Origin: Flavobacteriales bacterium
GTDB lineage: Bacteria > Bacteroidota > Bacteroidia > Flavobacteriales > Flavobacteriaceae
DNA length: 55,086 nt
NCBI GenBank assembly: GCA_004214185.1
Contig: SGZG01000006.1
Location: 1 to 55,086 of the forward strand
Direction of reading: 5' to 3'
The position numbers and the translations under genes are program-made. The notes beneath the pieces were generated by a model. The model was given only the letters and a program-made list of their open reading frames with translations. It had not been told where the DNA came from and made no database searches. Below, in pieces: positions 25,576 through 34,811 of the stretch (positions within the stretch are counted from its first letter, which is position 1; every line of letters starts with the position of its first letter).

Positions 25576-28311
25576 ATGAGCAATAGGCAAAAACTTTTTC
25601 TAATAGATGCTTATGCCTTAATTTTTCGAGGTTACTATGCTTTTATCAAAAACCCAAGGATAAATTCAAAGGGAATGGATACAAGTGCAATTATGGGATT
25701 TATGAACTCTATATTAGATTTGATTAAAAGAGAGAGGCCCGAAAATTTAGCTGTTGCTTTTGATTTAGGTGGTTCGGTTGACAGAATTGAAATTTTTAAA
25801 GAATATAAAGCTAACCGCCATGAGACACCTGATCCAATTAAAGTTGCTGTTCCATATATTCATAATATCCTCGATGCCATGGGAATTCCAATTTTAATGA
25901 AAAGCGGATATGAAGCTGACGATATAATTGGAACTATTGCAAAACAGGCTGAAAAAAATAACTATGAGGTATTTATGGTAACTCCTGATAAGGACTTTGC
26001 TCAACTAGTTTCGGAAAATATTTATATGTACAAACCAGCTAGAATGGGAAATGGTGTTGAAATATGGGGTGTAAAAGAAGTTCAAGAAAAATTTGAGGTT
26101 GAAAGCCCTGTACAAGTAATTGACTTTCTTGGTATGATGGGAGATTCCGTAGATAACATTCCTGGTCTCCCTGGTGTCGGAGAAAAGACTGCAAAAAAAT
26201 TTATAAATCTGTATGGTTCAATCGAAAATTTATTAGAAAATACAGCTGAAATTAAAGGAAAATTGCGAGAAAAAATTGAATCCAATAAAGACAAAGGGAT
26301 TCTATCAAAAAAACTTGCTACAATTTTATTAGACGTACCAATTGAATATAATTTTAATGACTTCAAACTAGAAAATCCAAATCATTCTAAAGTTTATCAA
26401 ATTTTTGAAGAGCTTGAATTTATTAGAATGAAGGAAAATTTTAAAAAGCTTTTCAACGAAAATTTGACGGTTGGTGAAAATATAGAAAGTGAAACAATCG
26501 AACCTATCAATACTGACATTCAATATGACTTATTTAATGCACCCGGATCATTTGAAAAAAAGAGTAATCTTCAAAATACTTTTTCAAGCTCAATAAAATT
26601 TTATCAAAAAAATAATACTGAAATTTCATATTTATTACTTTTTGAAAAATTACAAAATCAAAAAATTATTTCTCTATCCTCAGCTTTAATTGAAAGTGAC
26701 GAGAAGAAGTTTCTTGGATTGAGTATTAGTTGGTCAGAAAACAAAAGTTATTTTTTAAAGGTAAAAAGTGACAAAATTACCCTTAGATTAAATGATTTTT
26801 TTAAAAAAAATGAAGTATTAATTATTGGATATAATATTAAGAGTCAAATAAAATTACTAAATAAATATGGATTAAATTTAAATGGGAATTTTTTTGACAA
26901 CAGGATAGCTCACTACCTAATTAATCCTGATTTGAGTCATAATTTTAATTCACTTTGCCAAACATATTTGAACTTTTCTTTAAATGAAAACAGCAACTCT
27001 CAAGAAACTGATTTAATGGAAAATTCTGATTTAAATTTTCAATTAAGTAAACACTTGAAATCAGAACTAATCAAAAGTGACCTAATTAGTTTATTTGATA
27101 AAGTTGAAATGCCTCTTTTGAAGGTTTTAACTAAAATGGAACTTAGTGGTATCAAACTAGATTCCCATTTTCTCTCGAAACTTTCAATAAAATTTCATAA
27201 AAATTTAAAAGCTTTGGAAAAAATGATTTTTGAGCTTTCTAATGAAGATTTTAATATAGCATCCCCAAAACAACTAGGAGAGGTGTTATTTGGTAAAATG
27301 AAAATTATTGATAATCCTAAAAAAACTAAATCTGGGCAATTTTCAACAAGTGAAGATATTTTATCTAAGCTTGCGAGCGAACATAAAATTGTTGAAAAAG
27401 TTCTTGAGTGGAGATCTCTTCAAAAATTATTAAATACATACGTTGATTCACTTCCAAAGCAAATTGACTTAAAATCAAATAGAATTCACGCTGAATTTAA
27501 CCAAGCAGTGGCATCAACTGGAAGATTGAGTAGCAACAATCCAAATCTTCAAAATATTCCTATCAGAAACCCAAACGGTAGAGAAATTAGAAAAGCTTTT
27601 ATTTGTGAAAATGAAGATTATTTGATGCTATCAGCAGACTATTCTCAAATAGAACTAAGGGTTATTGCTTCATTAAGTAAAGACCGTAATATGATTTCTG
27701 CATTTAAAAACAATCTTGATATTCACGCTTCAACTGCTGCAAAAGTATTTAACGTTGATATTAAACAAGTAACCAGAGAACAAAGAAGTAATGCTAAAAC
27801 TGTAAATTTTGGAATTATTTATGGAGTTTCTGCATTTGGACTTAGTAATCAAACATCACTAAACAGAAAAGAATCAAAGGAACTCATCGAATCATATTAT
27901 AACGCCTACCCTGAACTAAAAGAATATATTTCGAATCAAGTCAATTACGCCAGAGAAAATGGTTTTGTCGAAACAATTTTAGGAAGAAAAAGGTATTTAA
28001 AAGATATTACATCAAGAAATCCAGTTATAAGAGGAGCTGCAGAAAGAAATGCTGTTAATGCTCCTGTTCAAGGAAGTGCAGCTGACATTATAAAGTTGGC
28101 AATGATAAAAATTCAAAACAACATTGAAAAAAATAATTTTAGATCTAGAATGTTAGTTCAAGTACATGATGAATTAGTTTTTGAGATTCATAAGAACGAA
28201 CTTGATAAAATGAAAGAAATAATCAAACATGAAATGGAAAACGTTTATGATCTAGGGATTCCTCTAAAAGTTGATATGGATTATGGAATTAATTGGTTCG
28301 AAGCTCATTAA
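25576..28311 (+). CDS. polA: DNA polymerase I with degenerate proofreading domain
   Basis: The 911-residue enzyme has the three Pol I domains. The 5'-3' nuclease/flap domain is residues 1-290 (LFLIDAYALIFRGYYAF, EADDIIG, GDSVDNIPGLPGVGEKTA). A 3'-5' exonuclease fold spans about 340-500. The polymerase domain has motif A LSADYSQIELRVIA, motif B RSNAKTVNFGIIYG and motif C QVHDELVFE, all intact. In the exonuclease fold the metal-binding acids are gone by eye alignment: the DTE motif reads SLS (367-369), the second-motif aspartate is Q424, and the third is N483. Proofreading is therefore probably absent, while repair and Okazaki-fragment functions should remain. I use ATG 25576 rather than TTG 25570. 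Confidence 0.95.
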   Translation: MSNRQKLFLIDAYALIFRGYYAFIKNPRINSKGMDTSAIMGFMNSILDLIKRERPENLAVAFDLGGSVDRIEIFKEYKANRHETPDPIKVAVPYIHNILDAMGIPILMKSGYEADDIIGTIAKQAEKNNYEVFMVTPDKDFAQLVSENIYMYKPARMGNGVEIWGVKEVQEKFEVESPVQVIDFLGMMGDSVDNIPGLPGVGEKTAKKFINLYGSIENLLENTAEIKGKLREKIESNKDKGILSKKLATILLDVPIEYNFNDFKLENPNHSKVYQIFEELEFIRMKENFKKLFNENLTVGENIESETIEPINTDIQYDLFNAPGSFEKKSNLQNTFSSSIKFYQKNNTEISYLLLFEKLQNQKIISLSSALIESDEKKFLGLSISWSENKSYFLKVKSDKITLRLNDFFKKNEVLIIGYNIKSQIKLLNKYGLNLNGNFFDNRIAHYLINPDLSHNFNSLCQTYLNFSLNENSNSQETDLMENSDLNFQLSKHLKSELIKSDLISLFDKVEMPLLKVLTKMELSGIKLDSHFLSKLSIKFHKNLKALEKMIFELSNEDFNIASPKQLGEVLFGKMKIIDNPKKTKSGQFSTSEDILSKLASEHKIVEKVLEWRSLQKLLNTYVDSLPKQIDLKSNRIHAEFNQAVASTGRLSSNNPNLQNIPIRNPNGREIRKAFICENEDYLMLSADYSQIELRVIASLSKDRNMISAFKNNLDIHASTAAKVFNVDIKQVTREQRSNAKTVNFGIIYGVSAFGLSNQTSLNRKESKELIESYYNAYPELKEYISNQVNYARENGFVETILGRKRYLKDITSRNPVIRGAAERNAVNAPVQGSAADIIKLAMIKIQNNIEKNNFRSRMLVQVHDELVFEIHKNELDKMKEIIKHEMENVYDLGIPLKVDMDYGINWFEAH

Positions 28312-28330
28312 TATTTTTGTTCATTTCTGA

Positions 28331-28361
28331 TTTGTAGATTTGATTTATTATTGTAGATTTG
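28331..28361 (+). promoter_or_regulatory. rplM-rpsI promoter (TTTG-N19-TAGATTTG)
   Basis: TTTG at 28331-28334 and TAGATTTG at 28354-28361 are separated by exactly 19 bases, the ideal Bacteroidota -33/-7 arrangement. A second copy of TAGATTTG lies at 28335-28342, making a tandem repeat of the ten-mer TGTAGATTTG. The predicted transcript starts near 28365, about 50 bases before rplM. Confidence 0.7.
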
Positions 28362-28414
28362 CAGGCCAATAAAAAGCATTGTTAAAATAATGTTTTTTTT
28401 AAAATTAAATTATT

Positions 28415-28870
28415 TTGGATTCTTTAACATACAAAACTATTTCTGCAAACAAAGAAACAGTAATTAAAAACTGGGTTGTTGTTGATGCTAATGAACAAAC
28501 TCTTGGGAGAATGTGTTCAAAGATAGCTAAACTGCTCAGAGGAAAATACAAACCGAATTTTACACCACACGTTGATTGTGGCGATAATGTGATTGTAATT
28601 AATGCTGAAAAAATTACTTTGACTGGTAATAAGTGGGAAAGCAAAGAATACATCCGTCATACTGGATACCCTGGTGGACAACGATCACTTACAGCAACAG
28701 AGTTATATGCAAAAGACCCATGTCGTCTTGTAGAAAAGTCAGTAAAAGGTATGCTGCCAAAAAATAAATTAGGTGCTGCTTTATTTAGAAACTTAAAAGT
28801 TTATGTTGGTGATAGTCACAAACACGACGGGCAAAATCCAAAACTTATAAATTTAAACGACTTAAAATAA
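28415..28870 (+). CDS. rplM: 50S ribosomal protein L13
   Basis: This 151-residue protein is the large-subunit protein L13. Conserved stretches include WVVVDANEQTLGRMCSKIAK, LRGKYKPNFTPHVDCGDNV, TGYPGGQRS and MLPKNKLGAALFRNLKVYVG. The start is TTG at 28415, since the nearby ATG at 28390 is out of frame. The resulting MDSLTYKTISANK matches the usual flavobacterial N-terminus. It is one base from rpsI and preceded by a strong promoter with a leader of about 50 bases. Confidence 0.97.
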   Translation: MDSLTYKTISANKETVIKNWVVVDANEQTLGRMCSKIAKLLRGKYKPNFTPHVDCGDNVIVINAEKITLTGNKWESKEYIRHTGYPGGQRSLTATELYAKDPCRLVEKSVKGMLPKNKLGAALFRNLKVYVGDSHKHDGQNPKLINLNDLK

Positions 28871-28871
28871 T

Positions 28872-29258
28872 ATGGAGGTAGTTCACAAAATAGGAAGAAG
28901 AAAAACATCTGTTGCTAGAGTTTACCTTTCAAAAGGTAAAGGAAGCTACTCAATTAACGGGAAGTCTTTAAATGAATATTTCCCTACTGATACTCTACAA
29001 TACAAAGTTAATCAGCCATTTACATTGACTGAAACATCTGGTAGTTATGATGTCAAAATAAGTGTTTATGGTGGTGGAATTAATGGACAAGCTGAATCAG
29101 TAAGATTAGCAATTTCCAGAGCTCTTTGTGAAATAAATGAAGAAAATCGTTCAGTTCTTAAAAAAGAAGGATTATTGACTAGAGATCCCAGAATGGTTGA
29201 AAGAAAAAAGTTTGGTCAAAAGAAAGCAAGAAAGAAATTCCAATTCTCTAAACGTTAA
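28872..29258 (+). CDS. rpsI: 30S ribosomal protein S9
   Basis: This 128-residue protein is S9, a small-subunit protein whose basic C-terminal tail reaches the P-site tRNA. Visible signatures are HKIGRRKTSVARVYLSKGKG at the N-terminus, YGGGINGQAESVRLAISRAL in the centre, and LLTRDPRMVERKKFGQKKAR at the end, finishing in the typical FSKR. It follows rplM by one base, the conserved L13-S9 pair. A 140 bp gap with a structured rpsB leader follows. Confidence 0.98.
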   Translation: MEVVHKIGRRKTSVARVYLSKGKGSYSINGKSLNEYFPTDTLQYKVNQPFTLTETSGSYDVKISVYGGGINGQAESVRLAISRALCEINEENRSVLKKEGLLTRDPRMVERKKFGQKKARKKFQFSKR

Positions 29259-29331
29259 TTCGTTTGTTAATTAGAATCTGTTCATATATATATTGAAAAT
29301 TAATCTGTTGTCGTATTTCGCTTGTCGAAAG

Positions 29332-29393
29332 TTAGTTTAGCATCTAAATAAATTATTAAAAATTTATTGCTAATCATACGGAACGTAAACTAA
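29332..29393 (+). promoter_or_regulatory. Structured leader upstream of rpsB
   Basis: Two pairings compete in this leader. In one, TTAGC (29337-29341) pairs with GCTAA (29369-29373) on top of an eight-base-pair stem, AATAAATT/AATTTATT (29347-29354 with 29361-29368). In the other, TTAGTTTA (29332-29339) pairs with TAAACTAA (29386-29393), just before the ATG at 29399. They share bases 29337-29339. Ribosomal protein S2 is known to autoregulate its operon in other bacteria, so a switch is plausible but unproven. Confidence 0.4.
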
Positions 29394-29398
29394 AAAAA

Positions 29399-30217
29399 AT
29401 GACAAAAATTGAAATTAAACCTCTGTTAGAGGCCGGTGTACATTTTGGACACCTAACTAGAAAATGGAATCCCAACATGGCCCCATTCATTCACATGGAA
29501 AAAAATGGGATACACATCATTAATCTTTACAAAACTGCATCTAAAATTGAAGAAGCCTCCTCAGCTTTATCAAAAATTGCATCATCAGGAAGAAAAATTT
29601 TATTTGTTGCTACAAAAAAGCAAGCAAAAGATTTAGTATCCAAGGCAGCTGAAGGAGTTAATATGCCATACATTACTGAAAGATGGCCAGGAGGGATGTT
29701 AACAAATTTTGTAACAATTAGGAAAGCTGTTAAAAAAATGTCTGCAATAGACAGAACAAAACAAGATGGTACTTTTGATGCTCTTTCCAAAAGAGAAAAG
29801 CTACAAATTGATAGACTAAGATCAAAATTAGAAAAAAACCTAGGTTCAATTACTGATATGACTAGACTTCCAGGAGCATTATTTGTTGTTGACATAAGAA
29901 GAGAACATATTGCTGTAAGAGAAGCTCAAAAACTTAATATCCCAATTTTTGCAATGGTTGATACTAATTGTGATCCTAGGGAGGTTGATTTTGCTATCCC
30001 TTCAAATGACGATGCTTCAAAATCGATTGATATAATTCTAAATTATGTTTCCACTGCCATAAAAAGTGGTCTCTCTGAAAGACAAAAAGAAAAAGAGGTA
30101 GCAGAAGTAATTAAAGAGAAAGAAGACAGTTCAGAAAATAATGATGGAGTCAAAGAAGTTGATGAACCTAAAGAAAAAAAGAAAAGAACTAGAGTTACAA
30201 AAAAAACTGAAGAATAA
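29399..30217 (+). CDS. rpsB: 30S ribosomal protein S2
   Basis: This 272-residue protein is S2, needed for assembly of S1 onto the small subunit. Motifs include LLEAGVHFGHLTRKWNPNMA, FVATKKQAKDLV, ERWPGGMLTNFVTIRKAVKK and the later ALFVVDIRREHIAVREAQKL and PIFAMVDTNCDP. The core ends near residue 224. A charged Lys/Glu-rich tail of nearly 50 residues follows, making it longer than E. coli S2 (241). It is two bases upstream of tsf, the conserved rpsB-tsf pair. Confidence 0.98.
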   Translation: MTKIEIKPLLEAGVHFGHLTRKWNPNMAPFIHMEKNGIHIINLYKTASKIEEASSALSKIASSGRKILFVATKKQAKDLVSKAAEGVNMPYITERWPGGMLTNFVTIRKAVKKMSAIDRTKQDGTFDALSKREKLQIDRLRSKLEKNLGSITDMTRLPGALFVVDIRREHIAVREAQKLNIPIFAMVDTNCDPREVDFAIPSNDDASKSIDIILNYVSTAIKSGLSERQKEKEVAEVIKEKEDSSENNDGVKEVDEPKEKKKRTRVTKKTEE

Positions 30218-30219
30218 TT

Positions 30220-31044
30220 ATGACAAAAATAACCGCATCAGATGTTAATAATCTAAGAAAGATTTCAGGAGCTGGAATCATGGACTGTAAAAATGCCTTA
30301 GTTGAAGCTAATGGTGATACTGAAGTAGCGATTGAAATTTTAAGAAAAAAGGGGCAAAAAGTTGCAGCAAAAAGAGCTGACAGAGAATCTTCTGAAGGTG
30401 CAACTATTGCAAAAGTAAATGACGAAAATACAATTGGAGCAATTATTTCTTTAAATTGTGAAACTGATTTTGTTGCAAAAAACGAAAGTTTTGTTGACCT
30501 AGCAAACCAATTAGCTGAACTTGCTTTAGCTCATGAATCTTTAGATGAATTTTTAAATTCTGAAATTGACTCAATGACTGTTAATGATAAATTAATTCAA
30601 CAAACTGGTGTAATTGGAGAAAAACTGGTTATTGGAAGCTTTGAAAAAATTTCTGCACCATATGTTGGAAAATACATTCATGCTGGAAATAAAATCGCTA
30701 CTATTGTTGGGTTTTCAAGTTCAGTTGATGGAATTGCAGAAGCCTCAAAAAATGTTGCAATGCAAGCTGCTGCTATGAATCCAATAGCATTAGACGAAAG
30801 TGGAGTTGATCAAGAAACTATTGATAAAGAAATAGAAATTGCAAAAGATCAACTTAGACAAGAAGGTAAGCCAGAAGCAATGCTTGAAAATATAGCTAAA
30901 GGTAAATTAAAAAGATTTTTTAAAGATAATACTTTAATAAACCAGGCATACATTAAAGATAATAAACAAAGTGTTGCTAGTTATGTTAAATCTGTTGATA
31001 AGGATTTAACTATCACCGATTTCAAAAGAGTTAGTTTAGCATAA
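30220..31044 (+). CDS. tsf: Elongation factor Ts
   Basis: This 274-residue protein is EF-Ts, the guanine-nucleotide exchange factor of EF-Tu. The N-terminal UBA-like domain contains LRKISGAGIMDCKNALVEAN, and the core contains the exchange motif SLNCETDFVAKNESF. The C-terminal part has KIATIVGFSSSVDG and NVAMQAAAMNP. It directly follows rpsB. A weak T-rich segment downstream might end some transcripts, and pyrH then begins with its own -7-like box. Confidence 0.98.
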   Translation: MTKITASDVNNLRKISGAGIMDCKNALVEANGDTEVAIEILRKKGQKVAAKRADRESSEGATIAKVNDENTIGAIISLNCETDFVAKNESFVDLANQLAELALAHESLDEFLNSEIDSMTVNDKLIQQTGVIGEKLVIGSFEKISAPYVGKYIHAGNKIATIVGFSSSVDGIAEASKNVAMQAAAMNPIALDESGVDQETIDKEIEIAKDQLRQEGKPEAMLENIAKGKLKRFFKDNTLINQAYIKDNKQSVASYVKSVDKDLTITDFKRVSLA

Positions 31045-31087
31045 CAAACAGGTTCTTTTTGTTTTTTAAATTTAGTGTAATCATTAC

Positions 31088-31095
31088 TATATTTA
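31088..31095 (+). promoter_or_regulatory. pyrH -7-like box (TATATTTA)
   Basis: This matches TAnnTTTG at seven of eight positions and ends four bases before the GTG start of pyrH at 31100. The predicted transcript is nearly leaderless. It is the same octamer, at the same spacing, as before the SPOR gene at 14576. Confidence 0.4.
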
Positions 31096-31099
31096 CTAA

Positions 31100-31807
<708 letters not shown>

Positions 31808-31809
31808 TT

Positions 31810-32361
31810 GTGGAGGAAATAGAATTTATAATCGAATCTTGTGAGGAATCAATGACTAATGCAATAAAGCATTTAGAAAAAGAGCTTTTAAATATTAGGG
31901 CTGGTAAAGCAAACCCTTCAATGTTATCCAGCGTTAAAGTAGATTACTATGGAGCAACAACTCCATTATCACAAATAGCTAATATTAATACCCCAGATGC
32001 ACAGACATTGTCAGTACAGCCTTGGGAAAAAGATAAACTTCAAGACATTGAAAAAGCAATTATGGTTGCTAATTTAGGCTTTAATCCAATGAACAATGGG
32101 GAGTCAATTTTAATTAATATTCCACCATTAACAGAAGAAAGAAGAAAGGAACTAGTGAAAATTGCAAAGTCTGAAATTGAGATTGCTAAAGTTAGTGTTA
32201 GAAATGCTAGAAAAGATGCTAATAATGAAATTAAAAAAATTGATGTTTCCACAGATCAAAAAGCTATTTCTGAAGAAGACGTTCAAAGTTTAACAAATAA
32301 GTATGTTTCAAAAATTGATTCAATTTTTGCATCCAAAGAAAAAGAAATCCTCTCAGTTTAA
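31810..32361 (+). CDS. frr: Ribosome recycling factor
   Basis: This 183-residue protein is RRF, which with EF-G splits ribosomes after termination. Family features are the N-terminal helix HLEKELLNIRAGKANPSMLS, the DYYGATTPLSQIANI segment, SVQPWEKD and PLTEERRKELVKIAKSEIE. The start is GTG at 31810. It lies two bases after pyrH, a pairing conserved across bacteria. Confidence 0.97.
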   Translation: MEEIEFIIESCEESMTNAIKHLEKELLNIRAGKANPSMLSSVKVDYYGATTPLSQIANINTPDAQTLSVQPWEKDKLQDIEKAIMVANLGFNPMNNGESILINIPPLTEERRKELVKIAKSEIEIAKVSVRNARKDANNEIKKIDVSTDQKAISEEDVQSLTNKYVSKIDSIFASKEKEILSV

Positions 32362-32378
32362 AATTTGATTATTTATAA

Positions 32379-34751
32379 ATGAGTAACTCTAATAACTCAA
32401 AAAGCTGGGAAATATTTGCTCGTATTATATTAAGAAACCGTATTGTTTTTTTAGTATTTATTTTTATAACAACCTTATTGCTTTCAACACAATGGAAAAA
32501 CTTGAAATTTAGCTATTCTGAAGCTAATCTTATGCCATATGACCATCCATTTAATATAGCATATGATAATTTTATTGATGTTTTTGGAGAAGAGGGAAAT
32601 TTATTAATTATTGCAGTAAAAGACAGTTCCTTATTTGAAAAAAACAATTTTAACGCATGGATAAAGCTAAGTGAATCCTTTAAGAATAATAGAGAAGTAA
32701 ATAATGTTGTTCACGTTGGAAATATTCCTGTTATTTCTAAAGACTTAATTAAAAAACGATTTAATATTGACTCACTAGTAAACGAATTTTTTACAACCAA
32801 TATCAAAATTGAAAGTTTTAAAGATAATCTCTTCAACAATTATCCCTTTTACGAAAATATTTTATTCAATAAAAATAGTGAGACAATTCAAACAGCAATT
32901 TATTTGGATAAATCCATCGTCAACAATATTGAAAGAATAGAATTTGTAAATAAAATTTTTATACCCTCAATAAAAAGTTTTGAATCTCAAACCAAGATAG
33001 ATGTAAAGATTTCTGGGATGCCATACATAAGAACAATGAATGCTCAGAACATCATGGATGAAATAGGAAAGTTTGTTATAATTGCTATTGTTGTAACTAT
33101 ATGCATATTCTTTTTCTTTTTTAGATCATATAGAGCTACAATTATCACTTTAAGTGTTGTTATAACTGGTGTAATGTGGGCTCTTGGAATCCTTGGCTTT
33201 TTGGAATATGAAATCACAGTTTTAACAGCTTTGATTCCTCCATTGATCATTGTAATTGGTGTTCCAAACTGCATCTTTTTAATTAATAAATATCAACATG
33301 AAGTAAAAAAACATGGGAATCAAGCTAGATCACTTCAAAGAGTAATTTCTAAAATTGGAAATGCTACTTTAATGACAAACATTACAACCGCATGTGGTTT
33401 TGCAACTTTTATTTTAACTGACAGCAAAATACTAAAAGAGTTTGGTGCTGTAGCTTCAATAAATATTATGGTAATCTTTATATTATCAATTTTACTTATT
33501 CCTATAATTTATAGTTTTTTACCGCTTCCTAAAGAAAAACACTTAAATCATTTAAGCAATGAATGGCTAAATATTTTCGTGAATTTTTTAAGTAATACTG
33601 TTAGGAAAAAAAGAATTCCTGTTTTTATAATTTCAATCCTCAGTTTGTGCATTAGTATAGTAGGAATTAATAAAATTGAAATTTCTGGAAATCTTATTGA
33701 GGATATGCCTAAAAAATCTGGGTTTGTTAAAGACATTAAATTTTTTGAAAAAGAATTTAAAGGGATACTCCCAATTGAAATAATGATTGATAGTAGAAGG
33801 AAAAATGGAATGACAAGACTAAGTAACTTGAAAAGAATGAATGATTTTCATGATCACATTAAAAGAATTCCAGAACTATCTTCTCCAATTTCAATAGTTA
33901 ATCTTTCAAAATATATAAAACAATCTTTTTATAATGGTAATCCAAAATACTTTCAATTACCTTCCTCACAAGAAAACACCTTTATATCCAGCTACATAAA
34001 AAATTCTGATTTAAATTTTGGAGAAAATAACAGTTACATTGACGAGAACGGACAAATAGCTAGAATTACAACTTTGATTGGAGAAATAGATACTGAAAGG
34101 ATGGAAGGAATTGAAGAAAGTTTATTAAAAGGGATTGAACTATATTTTCCAAAGGATAGGTTTGATGTTATATTAACAGGAAAGACTCTCGGATATTTAA
34201 AGGGAACTAAGTTTTTAATAAAAAATCTACTCATTTCACTTTTCCTTGCAATACTTTTAATCTCACTCATGATTACCTATTTGTTTAGATCTTATAAAAT
34301 GGTTATAATTTCTTTAATTCCCAATATTTTACCACTACTTTTTACAGCCGGTGTTATGGGATTTTTTAATATTCCTATAAAGCCGTCTACTATATTAGTT
34401 TTTAGTATTGCTTTCGGGATTTCTGTTGATGATACAATTCATTTTCTAGTAAAATACAGACAAGAACTAATGGCAAATAATTGGAAAATCAGAAAGTCTG
34501 TATTTTCTTCATTGAGAGAAACTGGAATAAGTATGTTCTATACGTCAATCGTTCTGTTTTTTGGTTTTTCTGTTTTTATGAGTTCTAGTTATGGAGGAAC
34601 AATTGCTCTTGGTGGGTTGGTGTCAACTACATTACTATTTGCTATGCTAGCAAATTTGATATTATTGCCATCACTATTAATATCATTAGAAAAAAATATT
34701 TCAAATAAAAAAGATTTAAAGAATTCCATTATAAATCTTGAATCAAATTAA
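32379..34751 (+). CDS. RND/MMPL-family membrane transporter
   Basis: This 790-residue protein has the two-fold RND layout. Helix 1 is near residue 20, then a large extracytoplasmic loop to about 220, a block of five helices to about 385, a helix near 410, a second large loop, and a final five-helix block (620-770). The sterol-sensing/MMPL-like helices carry typical stretches such as SIAFGISVDDTIHFLVKY (near residue 685), with the paired aspartates used for proton coupling. The first half reads ALIPPLIIVIGVPNCIFLIN at the matching place, without those aspartates. This resembles the bacterial patched-like/HpnN branch, suggesting lipid or hydrophobic cargo, but the substrate is unknown. It follows frr by 17 bp. 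Confidence 0.82.
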   Translation: MSNSNNSKSWEIFARIILRNRIVFLVFIFITTLLLSTQWKNLKFSYSEANLMPYDHPFNIAYDNFIDVFGEEGNLLIIAVKDSSLFEKNNFNAWIKLSESFKNNREVNNVVHVGNIPVISKDLIKKRFNIDSLVNEFFTTNIKIESFKDNLFNNYPFYENILFNKNSETIQTAIYLDKSIVNNIERIEFVNKIFIPSIKSFESQTKIDVKISGMPYIRTMNAQNIMDEIGKFVIIAIVVTICIFFFFFRSYRATIITLSVVITGVMWALGILGFLEYEITVLTALIPPLIIVIGVPNCIFLINKYQHEVKKHGNQARSLQRVISKIGNATLMTNITTACGFATFILTDSKILKEFGAVASINIMVIFILSILLIPIIYSFLPLPKEKHLNHLSNEWLNIFVNFLSNTVRKKRIPVFIISILSLCISIVGINKIEISGNLIEDMPKKSGFVKDIKFFEKEFKGILPIEIMIDSRRKNGMTRLSNLKRMNDFHDHIKRIPELSSPISIVNLSKYIKQSFYNGNPKYFQLPSSQENTFISSYIKNSDLNFGENNSYIDENGQIARITTLIGEIDTERMEGIEESLLKGIELYFPKDRFDVILTGKTLGYLKGTKFLIKNLLISLFLAILLISLMITYLFRSYKMVIISLIPNILPLLFTAGVMGFFNIPIKPSTILVFSIAFGISVDDTIHFLVKYRQELMANNWKIRKSVFSSLRETGISMFYTSIVLFFGFSVFMSSSYGGTIALGGLVSTTLLFAMLANLILLPSLLISLEKNISNKKDLKNSIINLESN

Positions 34752-34777
34752 TTTCTTAATAAACCAATCCAAAGTTT

Positions 34778-34785
34778 TATCTTTG
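34778..34785 (+). promoter_or_regulatory. asnS promoter -7 box (TATCTTTG)
   Basis: This exact TAnnTTTG match lies in the 60 bp between the transporter and asnS, 26 bases before the ATG. The predicted leader is about 23 bases. The -33 region is only weakly matching. Confidence 0.5.
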
Positions 34786-34811
34786 AATTAATTTATTAAA
34801 TTATTTATATA

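Noticed and set aside
28331-28361. Tandem TGTAGATTTG as a CRISPR-like or mobile repeat.
   Set aside because: There are only two ten-base copies and they fit a -33/-7 promoter exactly.
31045-31085. Intrinsic terminator after tsf.
   Set aside because: There is a T-rich stretch but only a five-base AT-rich stem, no better than expected by chance in this composition.
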